DNA from: Lamellibrachia satsuma
Lineage: Eukaryota; Annelida; Polychaeta; Sabellida; Siboglinidae
Length of the DNA stretch: 64,000 nt
Direction: 5' to 3'
NCBI GenBank assembly: GCA_033239005.1
Contig: BSQZ01000039.1
Coordinates: forward strand, 5,849,816-5,913,815
The notes beneath the pieces are model-generated. The model did not search any database. It saw only the letters and a list, made by a program, of their open reading frames with translations, and had not been told where the DNA came from. The position numbers and the translations under genes were made by a program. Positions 10,828-23,344 of this stretch are shown here, piece by piece (position 1 is the first letter of the stretch; the number at the start of each line of letters is the position of its first letter).

Positions 10828-11226
10828 TTCCTTGTGGACTGTTACCTTGTCGTGGTAAGGAGGCTTGTGTACCCCTATGACCCCCTGAGCTATACAGGTG
10901 GGAGGCAACTCCAGGTAGGTCCAACCATACCGGGCAGGTCTGGGGCGAGTGGTCAGACAAAGCACAGTCCAGCCACATCTCTTGATCATGGAGCACGGGA
11001 GGAAAATGGTCTACGACCACTGCGGAAAACTTGTGGGCACAGCGGCTTGGGCTACTCACCCACTCAGTTGTTATTGAAATCGATTACAGAAACCGAAACC
11101 GTGAATACTAAACCACATCTCGATCTGAGCAAAGCAGGCTGTCCTGGAAGGGTGCGTATGAATCCCTTGGGTGAAAGCCGACAGGAAGCCCAAGGGAGGA
11201 AGAGTCTGCTACAGCTCAAGTAAAAA

Positions 11227-12375
11227 ATTAGAATTGGATATTGGAATGTCAGGACACTGTACCAGGCAGGAAAACTGTAACAGCTAGCCAAAGAAATGAG
11301 AAGATACAAGCTGAGCATCATTGGAGTCTGTGAAAGCAGATGGAACACCTTTGGGAAGGTTACAACTAGCTCTGGAGAAACTTACTTGTACTCTGGGAAT
11401 GAGAGAGAAGAAGATGCGCACACACATGGAGTAGGGCTGCTCCTCTCAAAGGATGCAGCAAAAAGTCTCATCGAATGGGAACCAGTCTCGGAGAGAATCA
11501 TCACAGCCAGGTTTACATCAAAAGGTCGGAACATCACCATTAAACATTGCTATGCACTAACCAACTCTGCTGAATTTGAAGAGAAAGAGACCTTCTACCA
11601 ACATCTACAAACAGTCACCCAAAAACTACCGAAGAGGGATATCCAAGTTGTTATGGGGGATATGAATGCCAAGATTGGAAAGGATAATGACAATTGGAAA
11701 GGCACACTGGGGAAAGAAGGTCTGTGACAGATGAATGAGAACGGTCTCCTGTTTGCAGATTTCTGTACTCTCAATGAACTGGTAATCGGAGGAACCCTCT
11801 TTCCACACAAGCCTACACACAAAGCCACACGGATATCCCCAGATTTACAGACCGAAAACCAAATTGACCACACAACAATCACCAAGAAATGGAGGAGAGT
11901 GCTTCTAGACGTCAGAGCGAAAAGAGGAGCTGACATTAACTCCGACCACCACCTCCTTGTGGGTGAATTTAGGATGAAGCTATCAGCAAAGAAGAAGACG
12001 GATAACAAGGTACAAAGACGGTTTGAGATAAGAAAACTTCAAAATACTAAAATACGACAGGAACTGGGAATCACACTGCGGAACAGGTTCCAAGCATTGG
12101 AAGGGGGGGGGGGAAACATTGATGAAAAGTGGACAAGATGCAAGAATGCAATTATAGACACCTGTGAACAAGTCCTAGGCTGCTGGGAAGCTAGGAAGGA
12201 CTGGATTACGGACGACACCTGGGAAGCTACTGAGGCAAGGAGGGAGACTACAATGAAACTCGACAAGGAAGCAGATGACACATGGAAACAAAACTGCAGC
12301 AGGAATACCAGGAAAGAAACAAAACAGTTAAAAAGAACACAAAGAGGGACAAGAAAACGTATGTCAAAAAGCTAG
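11227..12375 (+). pseudogene. RTE endonuclease domain
   Basis: The endonuclease nicks target DNA to prime reverse transcription. The frame reads IRIGYWNVRTLYQAGKL, a TAA at about 11278, then IIGVCESRW (catalytic Glu), HGVGLLLSKDAAKSLIEWEP, DIQVVMGDMNAKIG, a TGA at about 11725, and ENQIDHT and NSDHHLLVGEF (the SDH motif). These are the conserved exonuclease-endonuclease-phosphatase motifs in order. The family is often annotated as craniofacial development protein 2-like in databases because of this transposon. The two in-frame stops inactivate it. Spacing is otherwise intact. Confidence 0.85.
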
Positions 12376-14121
12376 CAAACGAGGTTGAAATCGCAGCTAG
12401 GCGAAACAACTCCAGAGAGTTATACATGATCACCAGACAGCTAGCAGGGAAGAACAGGAGCACTAGTCGCCCCATCAGGGACAAACAGGGAAACCTTCTC
12501 ACTAAGGAATCTCTACAGTTACAACGCTGGAAAGAATATTTCCAAGATATCTTGAATAGGTCTCCACCAGATTCAATCCCAGACATTGAGGAAACAAATG
12601 AAGATCTTAACATTAATTGTGGTAGGATATCCAAAAAGGAGATCAAGAGAGCCTTCAAAAAGCTGAAGCTAGGCAAAGCACCTGGAATTGACAATATACC
12701 ATCTGATGTCTTAAAAGCTGATATTCGGGACACCACAGACGTTTTATACAGCGTGCTAAATGAAATCGGGGATAAAGAGGAAATACCAACTGAATGGAAG
12801 ACAGGTACGCTAGTTACAATCCACAAGAAAGGCAACCTCAGTGAATGTAGAGTAACTGGAGAGGGATCATGCTTCTATCAGTGCCCAGTAAAATTCTCTG
12901 CCGTATCACCCTGAATAGGATGCAAGAAACAGTTGACAAGAAGTTAAAAAAGGAACAAGCTGGCTTTAGAAAGGATAAATCCTGCACGGATCACATTGCT
13001 ACACTCAGGATCATCGTTGAACAATGCATTGAATGGCAGAGCTCCCTTTACATAAACTTCGAAAAAGCATTCGACAGTATAGATAGGACAGTTCTATGGA
13101 AGCTCCTGAGGCACTGTGATTTACCCACAAAATTTGTAACCCTAATAAAGAACATGTACGAAGGTTTCACTGGTCATGTCTTCTTTAAATGGACAAGTTT
13201 CAGAAGGCTTCCAGATTGGAACTGGAGTACGACAGGGCTGCTAGCTATCTCCACTGCTCTTTCTGATAGCCATAGACTGGACAATGAAAAGATCCACAGA
13301 ACACCATCGTACTGGGATCCAGTGGAACTTTTTCTCACAACCAGAAGACTTGGATTTTGCAGATGATCTAGCACTACTCTCAAAAACCCATAAACACATG
13401 CAAAAAAAAAACAGAAAGGCTTCAAGAAAAAAGCAGCCAACTGGGTCTTAAGATCAACGTGGGAAAGACAAAGGTGATGAAAGTCAACAGCAGATCCTCC
13501 GAACCCATCTCAATAGAAAGTGGTACTGTTGAGGAAGTACAAGACTCCATCTACCTCTGGAGCAACTTCAGTACAAATGGTGGAGCTGACAAAGATGTGG
13601 AGCTACGCATCAATAAAGCTCGCCATGCCTTCAGAACCCTATGCCCTGTATGGCTCTCTTCCCAACTATCTATAAACACTAAGATCCGCATTTTCAACAC
13701 CAACATTTAACCAGTTCTTCTCTAAGGCTGTGAGACGTGGAAAATTACTCAGTCTCTCAACAATAAACTCCAAGTCTTCATCAACAGTCGCCTCCGATAC
13801 ATCCTTATGGTATGGTGGCCTAACAAAATATCAAATAAAGAGCTCTGGAAGAAAACCAAACTGGAAAAAATAAGCACTACAATCAAGAGGAGAAAAAGGA
13901 GCTGGATTGGCCACACACTCAGAAAAGATCCAACAAATACAACCAAACAAGCACTGGACTTTAACCCACAAGGAAAGAAAAGGCAAGAAAGGCCAAAAAT
14001 CAGCTGGAGACGCTCCACACTACAAGATCTTCATAAAGTGGGGGTCATCTGGCAAGAGGCCAAAGCTCTAGTCCAGACGAGAGTGAGGTGGAGAAACATG
14101 GTTGACGCCCTGTGCTCCTGA
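12282..14121 (+). pseudogene. RTE reverse transcriptase
   Basis: The RT follows the endonuclease in shifted frames. Visible motifs: KLGKAPGIDNIPSDVLK near 12665, EWKTGTLVTIHKKGN near 12795, EQAGFRKDKSCTDHI near 12955, FEKAFDSIDRTVLWKLLRH near 13060, the catalytic DFADDLALLSKT near 13352, GLKINVGKTKVM near 13445, and the C-terminal RKRSWIGHTLRKDPTNTTKQ near 13893 with stop at 14119. A deletion near 13190-13330 disturbs the region before FADD, and at least four frame changes separate the pieces. Confidence 0.85.
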
Positions 14122-14158
14122 TGGAGCCAAGAGGTAAGTAAAGTAAATAACGGACAAT

Positions 14159-15180
14159 AGTGATAGCACAATGATGTTATCACTACTGGAGAATAATACC
14201 CATTTCAATGTTAACGAATAAGTACAGGGAATAATGCCTATTTCAATGTTAACCAACATACTAGATTAAATGTGGTTTTTTTGCAATGACCAGTCAACAT
14301 TAATTATTTTTGTACTTCACCAGTCGTGTGGCAATCATATTCCAGAAAGTGATGGATGAAAGGAAAACTACACATTTCGAATAGTATGTGAACTAACAGT
14401 AAAGCCGTGTGTTTGCTTGTGAGACGTTGCACCGATAATACAGTTTGCAATCTTTGACTTGAACGTTATTTACAAGTTAATATGTCAAATATTGGTTAGT
14501 ACTGCTTTGGTTTTGCATTAGTAAGAGCAGTTTAAACAGTTTAGACAGTTTTTTTGGTAAAAGGTAAATGTAAAATCATCAGCATTTTATTCTTAACGCG
14601 TTGTTTGCTAAGTAGTTCGAAAATTATTAAGGTGGCATATCGTCATATTGAAAATACATTGTGTAATTTATATATTGGTGTACACAGATGGTGACGACTC
14701 TTTGTTAATCGTCGTGTAGACACATTGAAATACTGATGAAAAAAATGAAACACGTACTTGTTTTTCTTGGCCTCGTTATCGTCGGTACTGTCGGACAGAA
14801 ACATCAGAGTAAGACAAACATGTTCTACACGAATAACGACACATCGCTTATCTTTTTCTATATACATTGTTTTGGGATTATAGAAAATAAATAATTTTCC
14901 ATTATAGCACGTTTGCTGTATTATATGACACCGACAGTTAATACCGCGGTGAATGTCTACCAAGACATTGAGATATGATCACAATCATAATAAATTTGTT
15001 GATGATTGATTTGATTTGTGCCAATTATGTCACAATTACACATGGGTACCACGGTCGCACCTTCCAGATGCTAATTTACGACGCACTGAGGACAATACAT
15101 AGAACGTGGCCGACAGGGGCTCCACCTGGTAGATGCGTTCATTGAATGTGACGAATAACACTAAGTGAAACAAAAACTAG
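14159..15180. repeat. old copy of the 2.65-kb duplication block
   Basis: 14159-14310 parallels 18530-18770 (gagaataat..cacttcaatgttaac). 14770-15160 parallels 20490-20880 and 23140-23500 (ctgtcggacagaaa, catgttctaca, ccagatgctaatttacgacg). The minus frame 14963-14643 (IFYNPKTMY, CVVIRVEHVCLTLMFLS) is the diverged relative of 20678-20457 and 23334-23113. Divergence is much higher than between the 18.0 and 20.7 kb copies. Confidence 0.75.
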
Positions 15181-15890
15181 ATAGCAATGTATACGATTTT
15201 GCTACATACAAGCTGCTAACTTATTAATTAGTTCGTTAATGTAGAGTTAATATTTTTAGGCAACCTGAAAAGAAAAAAGTAGGTTAGAAACACATGTTAT
15301 CCAGTTTATTACTTGTGTCCATTTTGTTTAGCACCTTGGACGCTTTTAGAGAAGTTAGTCCAATGTACGGGGTGTAAGTAACCGGAACACTACAGCATTC
15401 ATACAACACATAACTCATACCAGTTATGTAAAGTTAGTATTATTAATTAAGTTAGCAACACATAAATTAAATGATTCCATTGAAGTTGTTAACTATATAA
15501 CTTACTAACTCACCCGGTGAAGATGTAGCTGAAAATCACATAAATATTTGGTAACTATCTTATATATTGCTTTTTGCAAAGCTCAAACAGTCCTTTTACA
15601 ATAATTTTAATAATACAAAATTAACCGATTATATTCATTCAACAATGTTGTACATATTTGATCATAACCCTGCCTTATGGTACCTTATTATAATCACACA
15701 AGCGACTTGTTTTCGATAATGTTGTTATGAAATGTTTTCTTTGTAAAGAGGTGAACGAGATACAATGTGAATAATAAATAAAATGGCTATGAAATGTTTT
15801 ATTGTAAAGACGGTTAACGAGTTACAATGTCAATAATAAATTTGAGCAACTGTTATACGCTGTCAGCATAACATATAAACAACGCTGTAA
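15180..15890. other. non-coding, with a ~65-bp direct duplication at 15718-15850
   Basis: Two units reading gctatgaaatgttttctttg-like then aacgagttacaatgt-like occur here. A similar pair is at 41780-41870. No gene is seen. Confidence 0.5.
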
Positions 15891-15891
15891 A

Positions 15892-16133
15892 CATGTCTAC
15901 CAATTCCATAACAAAACTGTACACTTACTTGAAGAAAGTGCTCCCGTTGCTAGAAGATAAGAAGCAAATACAAAAGATTAGCCACTTCAAGAACATTTTC
16001 AAACATACTACAATATATGGCGGGTACGTGTCAAACATATGTAACAACAAATCGCCAAAGTGATGAAGCCATTATTATAGAAAATAACATCATACCAAGC
16101 ATTTGTAATTTGCTAAATATGGACATTTATTAA
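15892..16133 (+). pseudogene. unidentified ORF family X, C-terminal block, copy 2
   Basis: Starts MSTNSITKLYTYLKKVLPLL, EDKKQIQKISHFKNIFKHTT, then IYGG, and after a frame change ends EAIIIENNIIPSICNLLNMD and IY before the stop. It is paralogous to 10012-10239. The block lies 640 bp below an FN2 exon, the same relation as in the 1.53-kb array at the right edge, so it travels with the FN2 duplications. Function unknown. Confidence 0.45.
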
Positions 16134-16769
16134 AACATACACTATGTTGTTAATTCATATTTAATAAAATAGCACTGCTTGGTTACTTCATATATACAGA
16201 GATACTATATATACAGTGACACAATAACGAGAGAAACTGGGATAAATCATTTGTAAATTGATACCCGAAGCATACATTTCCTTCGTGATTGGACATGAAT
16301 ATACATGTTATTGTTATAAAATAACAAAAAGACAGTAATAAGCATAATTTGGACACTATCTTGGCTTCGGAGTAGTTACAACTGAAAACAAAATGAAATC
16401 ACGAGAATAAACCAAATTTAAATATAATGCAAGTCTGCCAACTTAAACAAATTTCAGTAATATTTAAACAATAATTCCTTTGATGATTATTTGGTATACG
16501 TATATAAAATGGCGCATTAACGAGTACCCAATGGGCTTTTGCCATAGAAGATATGTTTCGATATATGCGTTTTGAAAAAAAAATTAATAAAGATACATTT
16601 ACAATCGTGTGTACTGTTGTCGGTTTTGACACTATCCACAACGGCAGGTGCAAATAAGATGATTGTGTGTGTGTGTGTGATACCGAACACGTACTCACAT
16701 AATCAACTTGAAGAAATACCAATATGTTTTTTTGGCAACAACCGTTAAAACACGTGCACTAATATTAAC

Positions 16770-16937
16770 CTGTTTTGTCAAAGTCACAGTAGCCCATTTT
16801 ACGGTCTTTGTCGTAATCGTAGGTGAGGGAACACCACGGTTCCTTGACGGTGGCGTAATCGGTAGTACAACTATTGAAGGTCTCGCCGAAAGCCATGAAT
16901 GGAAATACACACTTGTCTCCATTCTTCGTGTACACAA
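16770..16937 (-). CDS. fibronectin type II domain exon
   Basis: The second FN2 exon of the inferred gene: VVYTKNGDKCVFPFMAFGET, FNSCTTDYATVKEPWCSLTY, DYDKDRKMGYCDFDKTG. All four FN2 cysteines are present and the length is 168 nt. A run of about ten T residues ending in CAG precedes it (above 16937). The donor is AACAG/GTTAAT. Phase 1 at both ends. Upstream on this strand the next phase-1 donor with a signal peptide is at 32587; downstream the next acceptor is the FN2 exon at 5830. The intron on each side is filled with repeats. Confidence 0.85.
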
Positions 16938-17225
16938 CTGAAAAAAAAAACAAATAAACTGCAGCACACACCACCGCACAGATCTGGTAACCCTGGTAAC
17001 CATAGTAATAAAATGTATGATTAATAAACATATAAGTTGAATTTTAAGAAAGAACCGTTGTAGTCTGTTTACGTTCACCTAATTCCAAAGTATGCGAATG
17101 TTAGAATCTGACCATTCAAAATGCTTACCCATTTATTTAGACTAACAACCGTGTAAATATACTACAAAGTTAGTGAACGCTTTGTGAAATCACAATGCTA
17201 GTTGAATTCTGCTGATAAATAAAAA

Positions 17226-17432
17226 CTAGTTATACAGATGCTTATCTCGGCAGGTGTACTTTTCATCGTCCGAGTCACTCGCGTGTCCAGACGTAAAGTA
17301 ATCCAATATCACATCACTTAGTGCGTTACGGTCGCCACCGCAGTATATATTTAGCCGTCTTGCATCGTTCATATACTGGCATGTCGGCACTAGAGCTTTT
17401 TCATTTGATCGTTCGAACGGCCTATTAAACAT
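17226..17432 (-). other. conserved minus-strand coding-like fragment, copy 2
   Basis: The minus strand encodes NEKALVPTCQYMNDARRLNI, YCGGDRNALSDVILDYFTSG and HASDSDDEKYTCRDKHLYN before a stop. It matches the fragment at 6290-6140 in amino acids more than in silent positions, as far as can be judged by eye. No clear splice donor is seen. The role is unknown. It lies about 300 bp upstream of an FN2 exon in both places. Confidence 0.45.
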
Positions 17433-17489
17433 AACCTATGCTACGCATGTTCGAGGAACAGAAGAACACGTTCAAATCAATCTGTGTTT

Positions 17490-17760
17490 TTCATCAACCG
17501 CATCTTCGATCATACGATCGGTTGCGTCGGCATGACCCTTCCAGCCTACGCAAAGAACAACAAAGCTGTCATCGGTATTGTAAAACAACCTATGTCTTTT
17601 CCGCTGTCTGGCCCTTCATCGGGGATGTGACGTACGTCGTTTGAAACAGGCTGTGGGGACGCTGTGTGACGCGTACGACCGAGACGACGTGGTCAAAATT
17701 CGAGCAACTGTGATACACTGTCAGCATTACTGAGATCTTCACAGCACATAAACAACGCTG
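17490..17760 (+). pseudogene. unidentified ORF family X, N-terminal block, copy 2
   Basis: Reads FFINRIFDHTIGCVGMTLPA, YAKNNKAVIGIVKQPMSFPL and SGPSSGM, then a stop. A second frame gives DAYDRDDVVKIRATVIHCQH. It is paralogous to 9795-9950, where the same residues are split by a one-base shift. It diverges back to back from the minus-strand fragment at 17432-17226. Family unknown. Confidence 0.45.
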
Positions 17761-17859
17761 TAAGCATGCCTAGTACTGTTCTACAAAACAAATCATCAGT
17801 ATATGGAGTAAGAGTAATGAAATCAGTACTGTATGAGTGTGTGTTATAGTTAACAGTAT

Positions 17860-18040
17860 CGTCCACAATTACGGTAAGAATTAACAGTGGACAATCACTA
17901 GTGTTTTTTTATTGTTCTTAACACATTGTTTTCGGGTTATGGAAAATAAGCTTTTATCCATTATAGTACGTTTGCTGTATTAGATTTTGCAACGACACTG
18001 TGAGTTAAAATCGTGGTGAATGTCTACCAATACATTGAGA
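17860..18040. repeat. diverged start of the duplication block
   Basis: Similar to 14860-14990 and 20590-20688 (ccattatagcacgtttgctg-like, gtggtgaatgtctaccaa), but not part of the near-identical pair that starts at about 18041. Confidence 0.6.
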
Positions 18041-18562
18041 TATGATCACAATCATAATAATTGTTTATGATTGATTTGATTTGTGCCAATTATGTCACAA
18101 TTATACATGGGTACCACGGACGCACCTTCCAGATGCTAATTTACGACGCACCGAGGACAATACATAAAACGTGGCCGACAGGGTCTCCACCTGGTAGATG
18201 CGTTCATTGAATGCATCGAAAATGAGACCAACAGTTATTTTCTGTGTGAAATGTATTTTGGTTACAATAAACCGCAAAAGGAATTGCGAGCTTGTGAAAA
18301 TACTTAAACATGCCCCACACACAATGTTGTTTCCCGCAGTGCATCTATCCGTATCAGATTGTGACGGAACTAGTTGTTTACGTCATAAGACGGTCATCGC
18401 CTTACGTTTACGTCAACGCAGTGAACGTCAAAGTTCGACCGTACTCATAGAGATATATGTAGACTAGAGAGGATATGACCACGTAATTAAACGGAATTGA
18501 TAGTGTTGTGGTGCTGCCATCTAATGGACAATACTATTAGCACAATTACTATATCACTACAT

Positions 18563-18715
18563 GAGAATAATATCCACTTCAATGTTAACCAGTCACAACA
18601 GGGAATAATATCCACTTCAATGTTAACCAGTCACAACAGGGAATAATATCCACTTCAATGTTAACCAGTCACAACAGGGAATAATATCCACTTCAATGTT
18701 GACCAAAGCACATCC
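18563..18715. repeat. 38-bp minisatellite, four units
   Basis: The unit gaataatatccacttcaatg-ttaaccagtcacaacagg repeats about 3.5 times without change. The paralogous region at 14190-14260 has two diverged units and 3320-3360 has one, so the array expanded after the older duplications. Confidence 0.9.
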
Positions 18716-19120
18716 AGATTAAATATATGTTTAGCATTGATCAGGCAACATTTATTCAGGTTCTGTAATATATCTGTAATAAATGCCAACCTCTTTTTTA
18801 TTTCACCAGTCGTGTAGCAATAATATGCCAGATTTTGATGGGCGACATATTGATTGCGAAATAACATTAAAGCCGTGCGTTTGCTTGTAAGATGTTGTAC
18901 CAGTAATACAGTTTACACTGTTGAATTGAACATTATTGTACTAGTTAATAAGAACACTATTGGTTAGTAGGCCTATGGCTTTGCAACGGCAACGTTTGTC
19001 GTAACAGCGACAACATATCGAGTTGACCAATGATATAACACAAAGTCTAAGCAGTATATACATACCAACTGGACGCGCTGCAAAAATAAATAAAAACGAA
19101 CATTAGAAAGAGCAGATAAG

Positions 19121-19327
19121 CTAACAACAACGACCAAAACATAAGCATATCAACATTTTATAACAGTGCTTGTGATCACGACTTCCGTCTATTTGGGTAA
19201 GACCACAATACAAAATTGCATTGCTTTCCTCTAACTGTATGACATTTTTATTGTACTTCAAAAACAATTTTGTTCGTTCAACGTGACTTTCTTGCATCAT
19301 CTCTATACTACGGTTGACTATTTTCAC
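19121..19327 (-). other. 68-residue minus-strand frame, unidentified
   Basis: Reads MKIVNRSIEMMQESHVERTK and LFLKYNKNVIQLEESNAILY, with the open frame extending upstream through VT. It has an exon-like composition and is repeated unchanged at 21976-21770 within the recent duplication. No domain is recognised and no splice sites were confirmed. Confidence 0.25.
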
Positions 19328-19581
19328 AGTGACATTTAAGAAAATGGTTGATCATCACAACCCGCATGCATTTTCATTGTAGATTTTCTGTAGTAAAACC
19401 TACTGAAGATTGTGTACGTAGAACGTTTGTACAACTACATGCAACGGGATGGTGACAAGTGCAATGCATGTATGTAGAAAAAAACAGGAAAGCAGGGATT
19501 TCATTTGATCAAGACGTAAAGAGGAGGTTTGAGGGTAGTACAACGTTGGTACGAAAACAGGAAATAAGCAGGAAATATAGG

Positions 19582-19585
<4 letters not shown>

Positions 19586-19648
<63 letters not shown>
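19586..19648. repeat. (TA)n microsatellite
   Basis: About 31 TA units. The matching tract in the second duplication unit is longer, one of the few differences between the units. Confidence 0.95.
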
Positions 19649-19651
<3 letters not shown>

Positions 19652-20688
19652 AAATGTGTCAACGTTTACAGATATTTCGGCACAATTACACATCATCGTA
19701 CCGTCCGGGCATGCGACCTTTACTCGCACATATTGATCGACCCCCTGGGCATTAGGGTTGGCATTGTTCTTGTACGCTGCATCAACGTGGTGGTAGCATT
19801 TTACAACGGCTGCGTCGTCAGTGAAAAAGACGAAGGAAAACAGGGTGATCGGTCAAATAAACACTATGTGAACAAAAGTCACTGTTGAGGAGGAGGAGGC
19901 CATATGAAAGTTCAACGGAGGAGGTTACTAAAAATAGACACTAGGGACACCCAGTATTAATGAGTTTTTTTTATGAAAACGTAGTATGAGTTTGATTCAT
20001 AAAATTCGTGCATGATTAATGAGGTAAGGAGGCTGAATGGCTCGTGGGTCCATCTGGCGGCTCGTGGGTCCATCTGGAGGGAGTAGGATAGGTGCTCGCG
20101 TTTCGCGGAATATCGTTTTGTACCCCGTAATATGACACCGCTCTGCCGCGTTTCCGAAAGGACGCATTAAGGCGATACTAACAGCTGACTAATGGATTTT
20201 GGTATTGTTAAATGCACGTTTTAAATAATGTGGCTTGATGTAGTCATAATTATTAGTGCTGTAGTTAAAGCGCTGGTTCGCCCACTGTTTTTATGTAAGT
20301 CTGCACAAGATGAAAAATAAACCCGTCATTTTCACCTAAAACGCTGTGTGCATCATGCACTCTCGCCTGGTTTATCTCGCTGCCAGTGTAGCCATAGTAC
20401 ATTTTAAGCTAAGTATATCACTTAGCTTGAAATCATTACACACGTAACTAATTTTGCTAAAATACATATAAAAGCGGTATGTACTTAGAAAAATCGTCGA
20501 CACTGTCGGACAGAAAAATCAGAGTAAGACAAACATGTTCTACATGAATAACGACACATCGCTTATCTTGTTCTAAATACATTGTTTTGGGATTATAGAA
20601 AATAAATAATTTTCCATTATAGCACGTTTGCTGTAATAAATGACACCGACAGTTAATACCGTGGTGAATGTCTACCAAGACATTGAGA

Positions 20689-22230
20689 TATGATCACAAT
20701 CATAATAATTGTTTATGATTGATTTGATTTGTGCCAATTATGTCACAATTATACATGGGTACCACGGACGCACCTTCCAGATGCTAATTTACGACGCACC
20801 GAGGACAATACATAAAACGTGGCCGACAGGGTCTCCACCTGGTAGATGCGTTCATTGAATGCATCGAAAATGAGACCAACAGTTATTTTCTGTGTGAAAT
20901 GTATTTTGGTTACAATAAACCGCAAAAGGAATTGCGAGCTTGTGAAAATACTTAAACATGCCCCACACACAATGTTGTTTCCCGCAGTGCATCTATCCGT
21001 ATCAGATTGTGACGGAACTAGTTGTTTACGTCATAAGACGGTCATCGCCTTACGTTTACGTCAACGCAGTGAACGTCAAAGTTCGACCGTACTCATAGAG
21101 ATATATGTAGACTAGAGAGGATATGACCACGTAATTAAACGGAATTGATAGTGTTGTGGTGCTGCCATCTAATGGACAATACTATTAGCACAATTACTAT
21201 ATCACTACATGAGAATAATATCCACTTCAATGTTAACCAGTCACAACAGGGAATAATATCCACTTCAATGTTAACCAGTCACAACAGGGAATAATATCCA
21301 CTTCAATGTTAACCAGTCACAACAGGGAATAATATCCACTTCAATGTTGACCAAAGCACATCCAGATTAAATATATGTTTAGCATTGATCAGGCAACATT
21401 TATTCAGGTTCTGTAATATATCTGTAATAAATGCCAACCTCTTTTTTTATTTCACCAGTCGTGTAGCAATAATATGCCAGATTTTGATGGGCGACATATT
21501 GATTGCGAAATAACATTAAAGCCGTGCGTTTGCTTGTAAGATGTTGTACCAGTAATACAGTTTACACTGTTGAATTGAACATTATTGTACTAGTTAATAA
21601 GAACACTATTGGTTAGTAGGCCTATGGCTTTGCAACGGCAACGTTTGTCGTAACAGCGACAACATATCGAGTTGACCAATGATATAACACAAAGTCTAAG
21701 CAGTATATACATACCAACTGGACGCGCTGCAAAAATAAATAAAAACGAACATTAGAAAGAGCAGATAAGCTAACAACAACGACCAAAACATAAGCATATC
21801 AACATTTTATAACAGTGCTTGTGATCACGACTTCCGTCTATTTGGGTAAGACCACAATACAAAATTGCATTGCTTTCCTCTAACTGTATGACATTTTTAT
21901 TGTACTTCAAAAACAATTTTGTTCGTTCAACGTGACTTTCTTGCATCATCTCTATACTACGGTTGACTATTTTCACAGTGACATTTAAGAAAATGGTTGA
22001 TCATCACAACCCGCATGCATTTTCATTGTAGATTTTCTGTAGTAAAACCTACTGAAGATTGTGTACGTAGAACGTTTGTACAACTACATGCAACGGGATG
22101 GTGACAAGTGCAATGCATGTATGTAGAAAAAAACAGGAAAGCAGGGATTTCATTTGATCAAGACGTAAAGAGGAGGTTTGAGGGTAGTACAACGTTGGTA
22201 CGAAAACAGGAAATAAGCAGGAAATATAGG

Positions 22231-22310
<80 letters not shown>

Positions 22311-23344
22311 AAATGTGTCAACGTTTACAGATATTTCGGCACAATTACACATCATCGTACCGTCCGGGCATGCGACCTTTACTCGCACATATTGATCGAC
22401 CCTGGGCATTAGGGTTGGCATTGTTCTTGTACGCTGCATCAACGTGGTGGTAGCATTTTACAACGGCTGCGTCGTCAGTGAAAAAGACGAAGGAAAACAG
22501 GGTGATCGGTCAAATAAACACTATGTGAACAAAAGTCACTGTTGAGGAGGAGGAGGCCATATGAAAGTTCAACGGAGGAGGTTACTAAAAATAGACACTA
22601 GGGACACCCAGTATTAATGAGTTTTTTTATGAAAACGTAGTATGAGTTTGATTCATAAAATTCGTGCATGATTAATGAGGTAAGGAGGCTGAATGGCTCG
22701 TGGGTCCATCTGGCGGCTCGTGGGTCCATCTGGAGGGAGTAGGATAGGTGCTCGCGTTTCGCGGAATATCGTTTTGTACCCCGTAATATGACACCGCTCT
22801 GCCGCGTTTCCGAAAGGACGCATTAAGGCGATACTAACAGCTGACTAATGGATTTTGGTATTGTTAAATGCACGTTTTAAATAATGTGGCTTGATGTAGT
22901 CATAATTATTAGTGCTGTAGTTAAAGCGCTGGTTCGCCCACTGTTTTTATGTAAGTCTGCACAAGATGAAAAATAAACCCGTCATTTTCACCTAAAACGC
23001 TGTGTGCATCATGCACTCTCGCCTGGTTTATCTCGCTGCCAGTGTAGCCATAGTACATTTTAAGCTAAGTATATCACTTAGCTTGAAATCATTACACACG
23101 TAACTAATTTTGCTAAAATACATATAAAAGCGGTATGTACTTAGAAAAATCGTCGACACTGTCGGACAGAAAAATCAGAGTAAGACAAACATGTTCTACA
23201 TGAATAACGACACATCGCTTATCTTGTTCTAAATACATTGTTTTGGGATTATAGAAAATAAATAATTTTCCATTATAGCACGTTTGCTGTAATAAATGAC
23301 ACCGACAGTTAATACCGTGGTGAATGTCTACCAAGACATTGAGA
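20689..23344. repeat. 2.65-kb tandem duplication, unit 2
   Basis: Near-perfect copy of 18041-20688, head to tail. It contains the same 38-bp minisatellite (21212-21364) and a longer TA tract (22234-22306). The minus frame 20678-20457, which ends unit 1, is repeated at 23334-23113. Confidence 0.9.
22234..22306. repeat. (TA)n microsatellite
   Basis: About 36 TA units, counterpart of the tract at 19586-19648. Confidence 0.95.

Larger units (their letters stand above)
10828..14148 (+). mobile_element. RTE-like LINE, near full length
   Basis: A 3.3-kb non-LTR retrotransposon on the plus strand. It begins with the characteristic leader (ggactgttaccttgtcgtgg at 10836), carries an apurinic-type endonuclease and a reverse transcriptase, and ends just after the RT stop with a short gtaagtaaagtaaataa tail. 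The 10-bp duplication aacggacaat flanks it. The interrupted host sequence is a paralogue of the 18480-18560 duplication block, so the insertion is younger than that duplication. Many stops and shifts make it inactive. Confidence 0.9.
18041..20688. repeat. 2.65-kb tandem duplication, unit 1
   Basis: Nearly every base from about 18041 to 20688 recurs about 2650 bp later. Differences are the length of the (TA)n tract, two bases in a C-run (19740 versus 22400) and single-base T-run changes. Such identity in a region where older copies are highly diverged means a recent tandem duplication or an assembly artefact. The unit holds frames on both strands (for example plus 18198-18467, 89 residues; minus 19327-19121, 68 residues) whose conservation here proves nothing because the DNA itself is identical. 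Confidence 0.9.

Noticed and set aside
18198..18467. 89-residue plus frame conserved at 20846-21115
   Set aside because: Identity is explained by the recent tandem DNA duplication; the diverged copy at 23505 does not keep the same frame throughout.
18563..18715. CRISPR-like array (38-bp repeats)
   Set aside because: Units are contiguous with no spacers, in an animal genome; a plain minisatellite.
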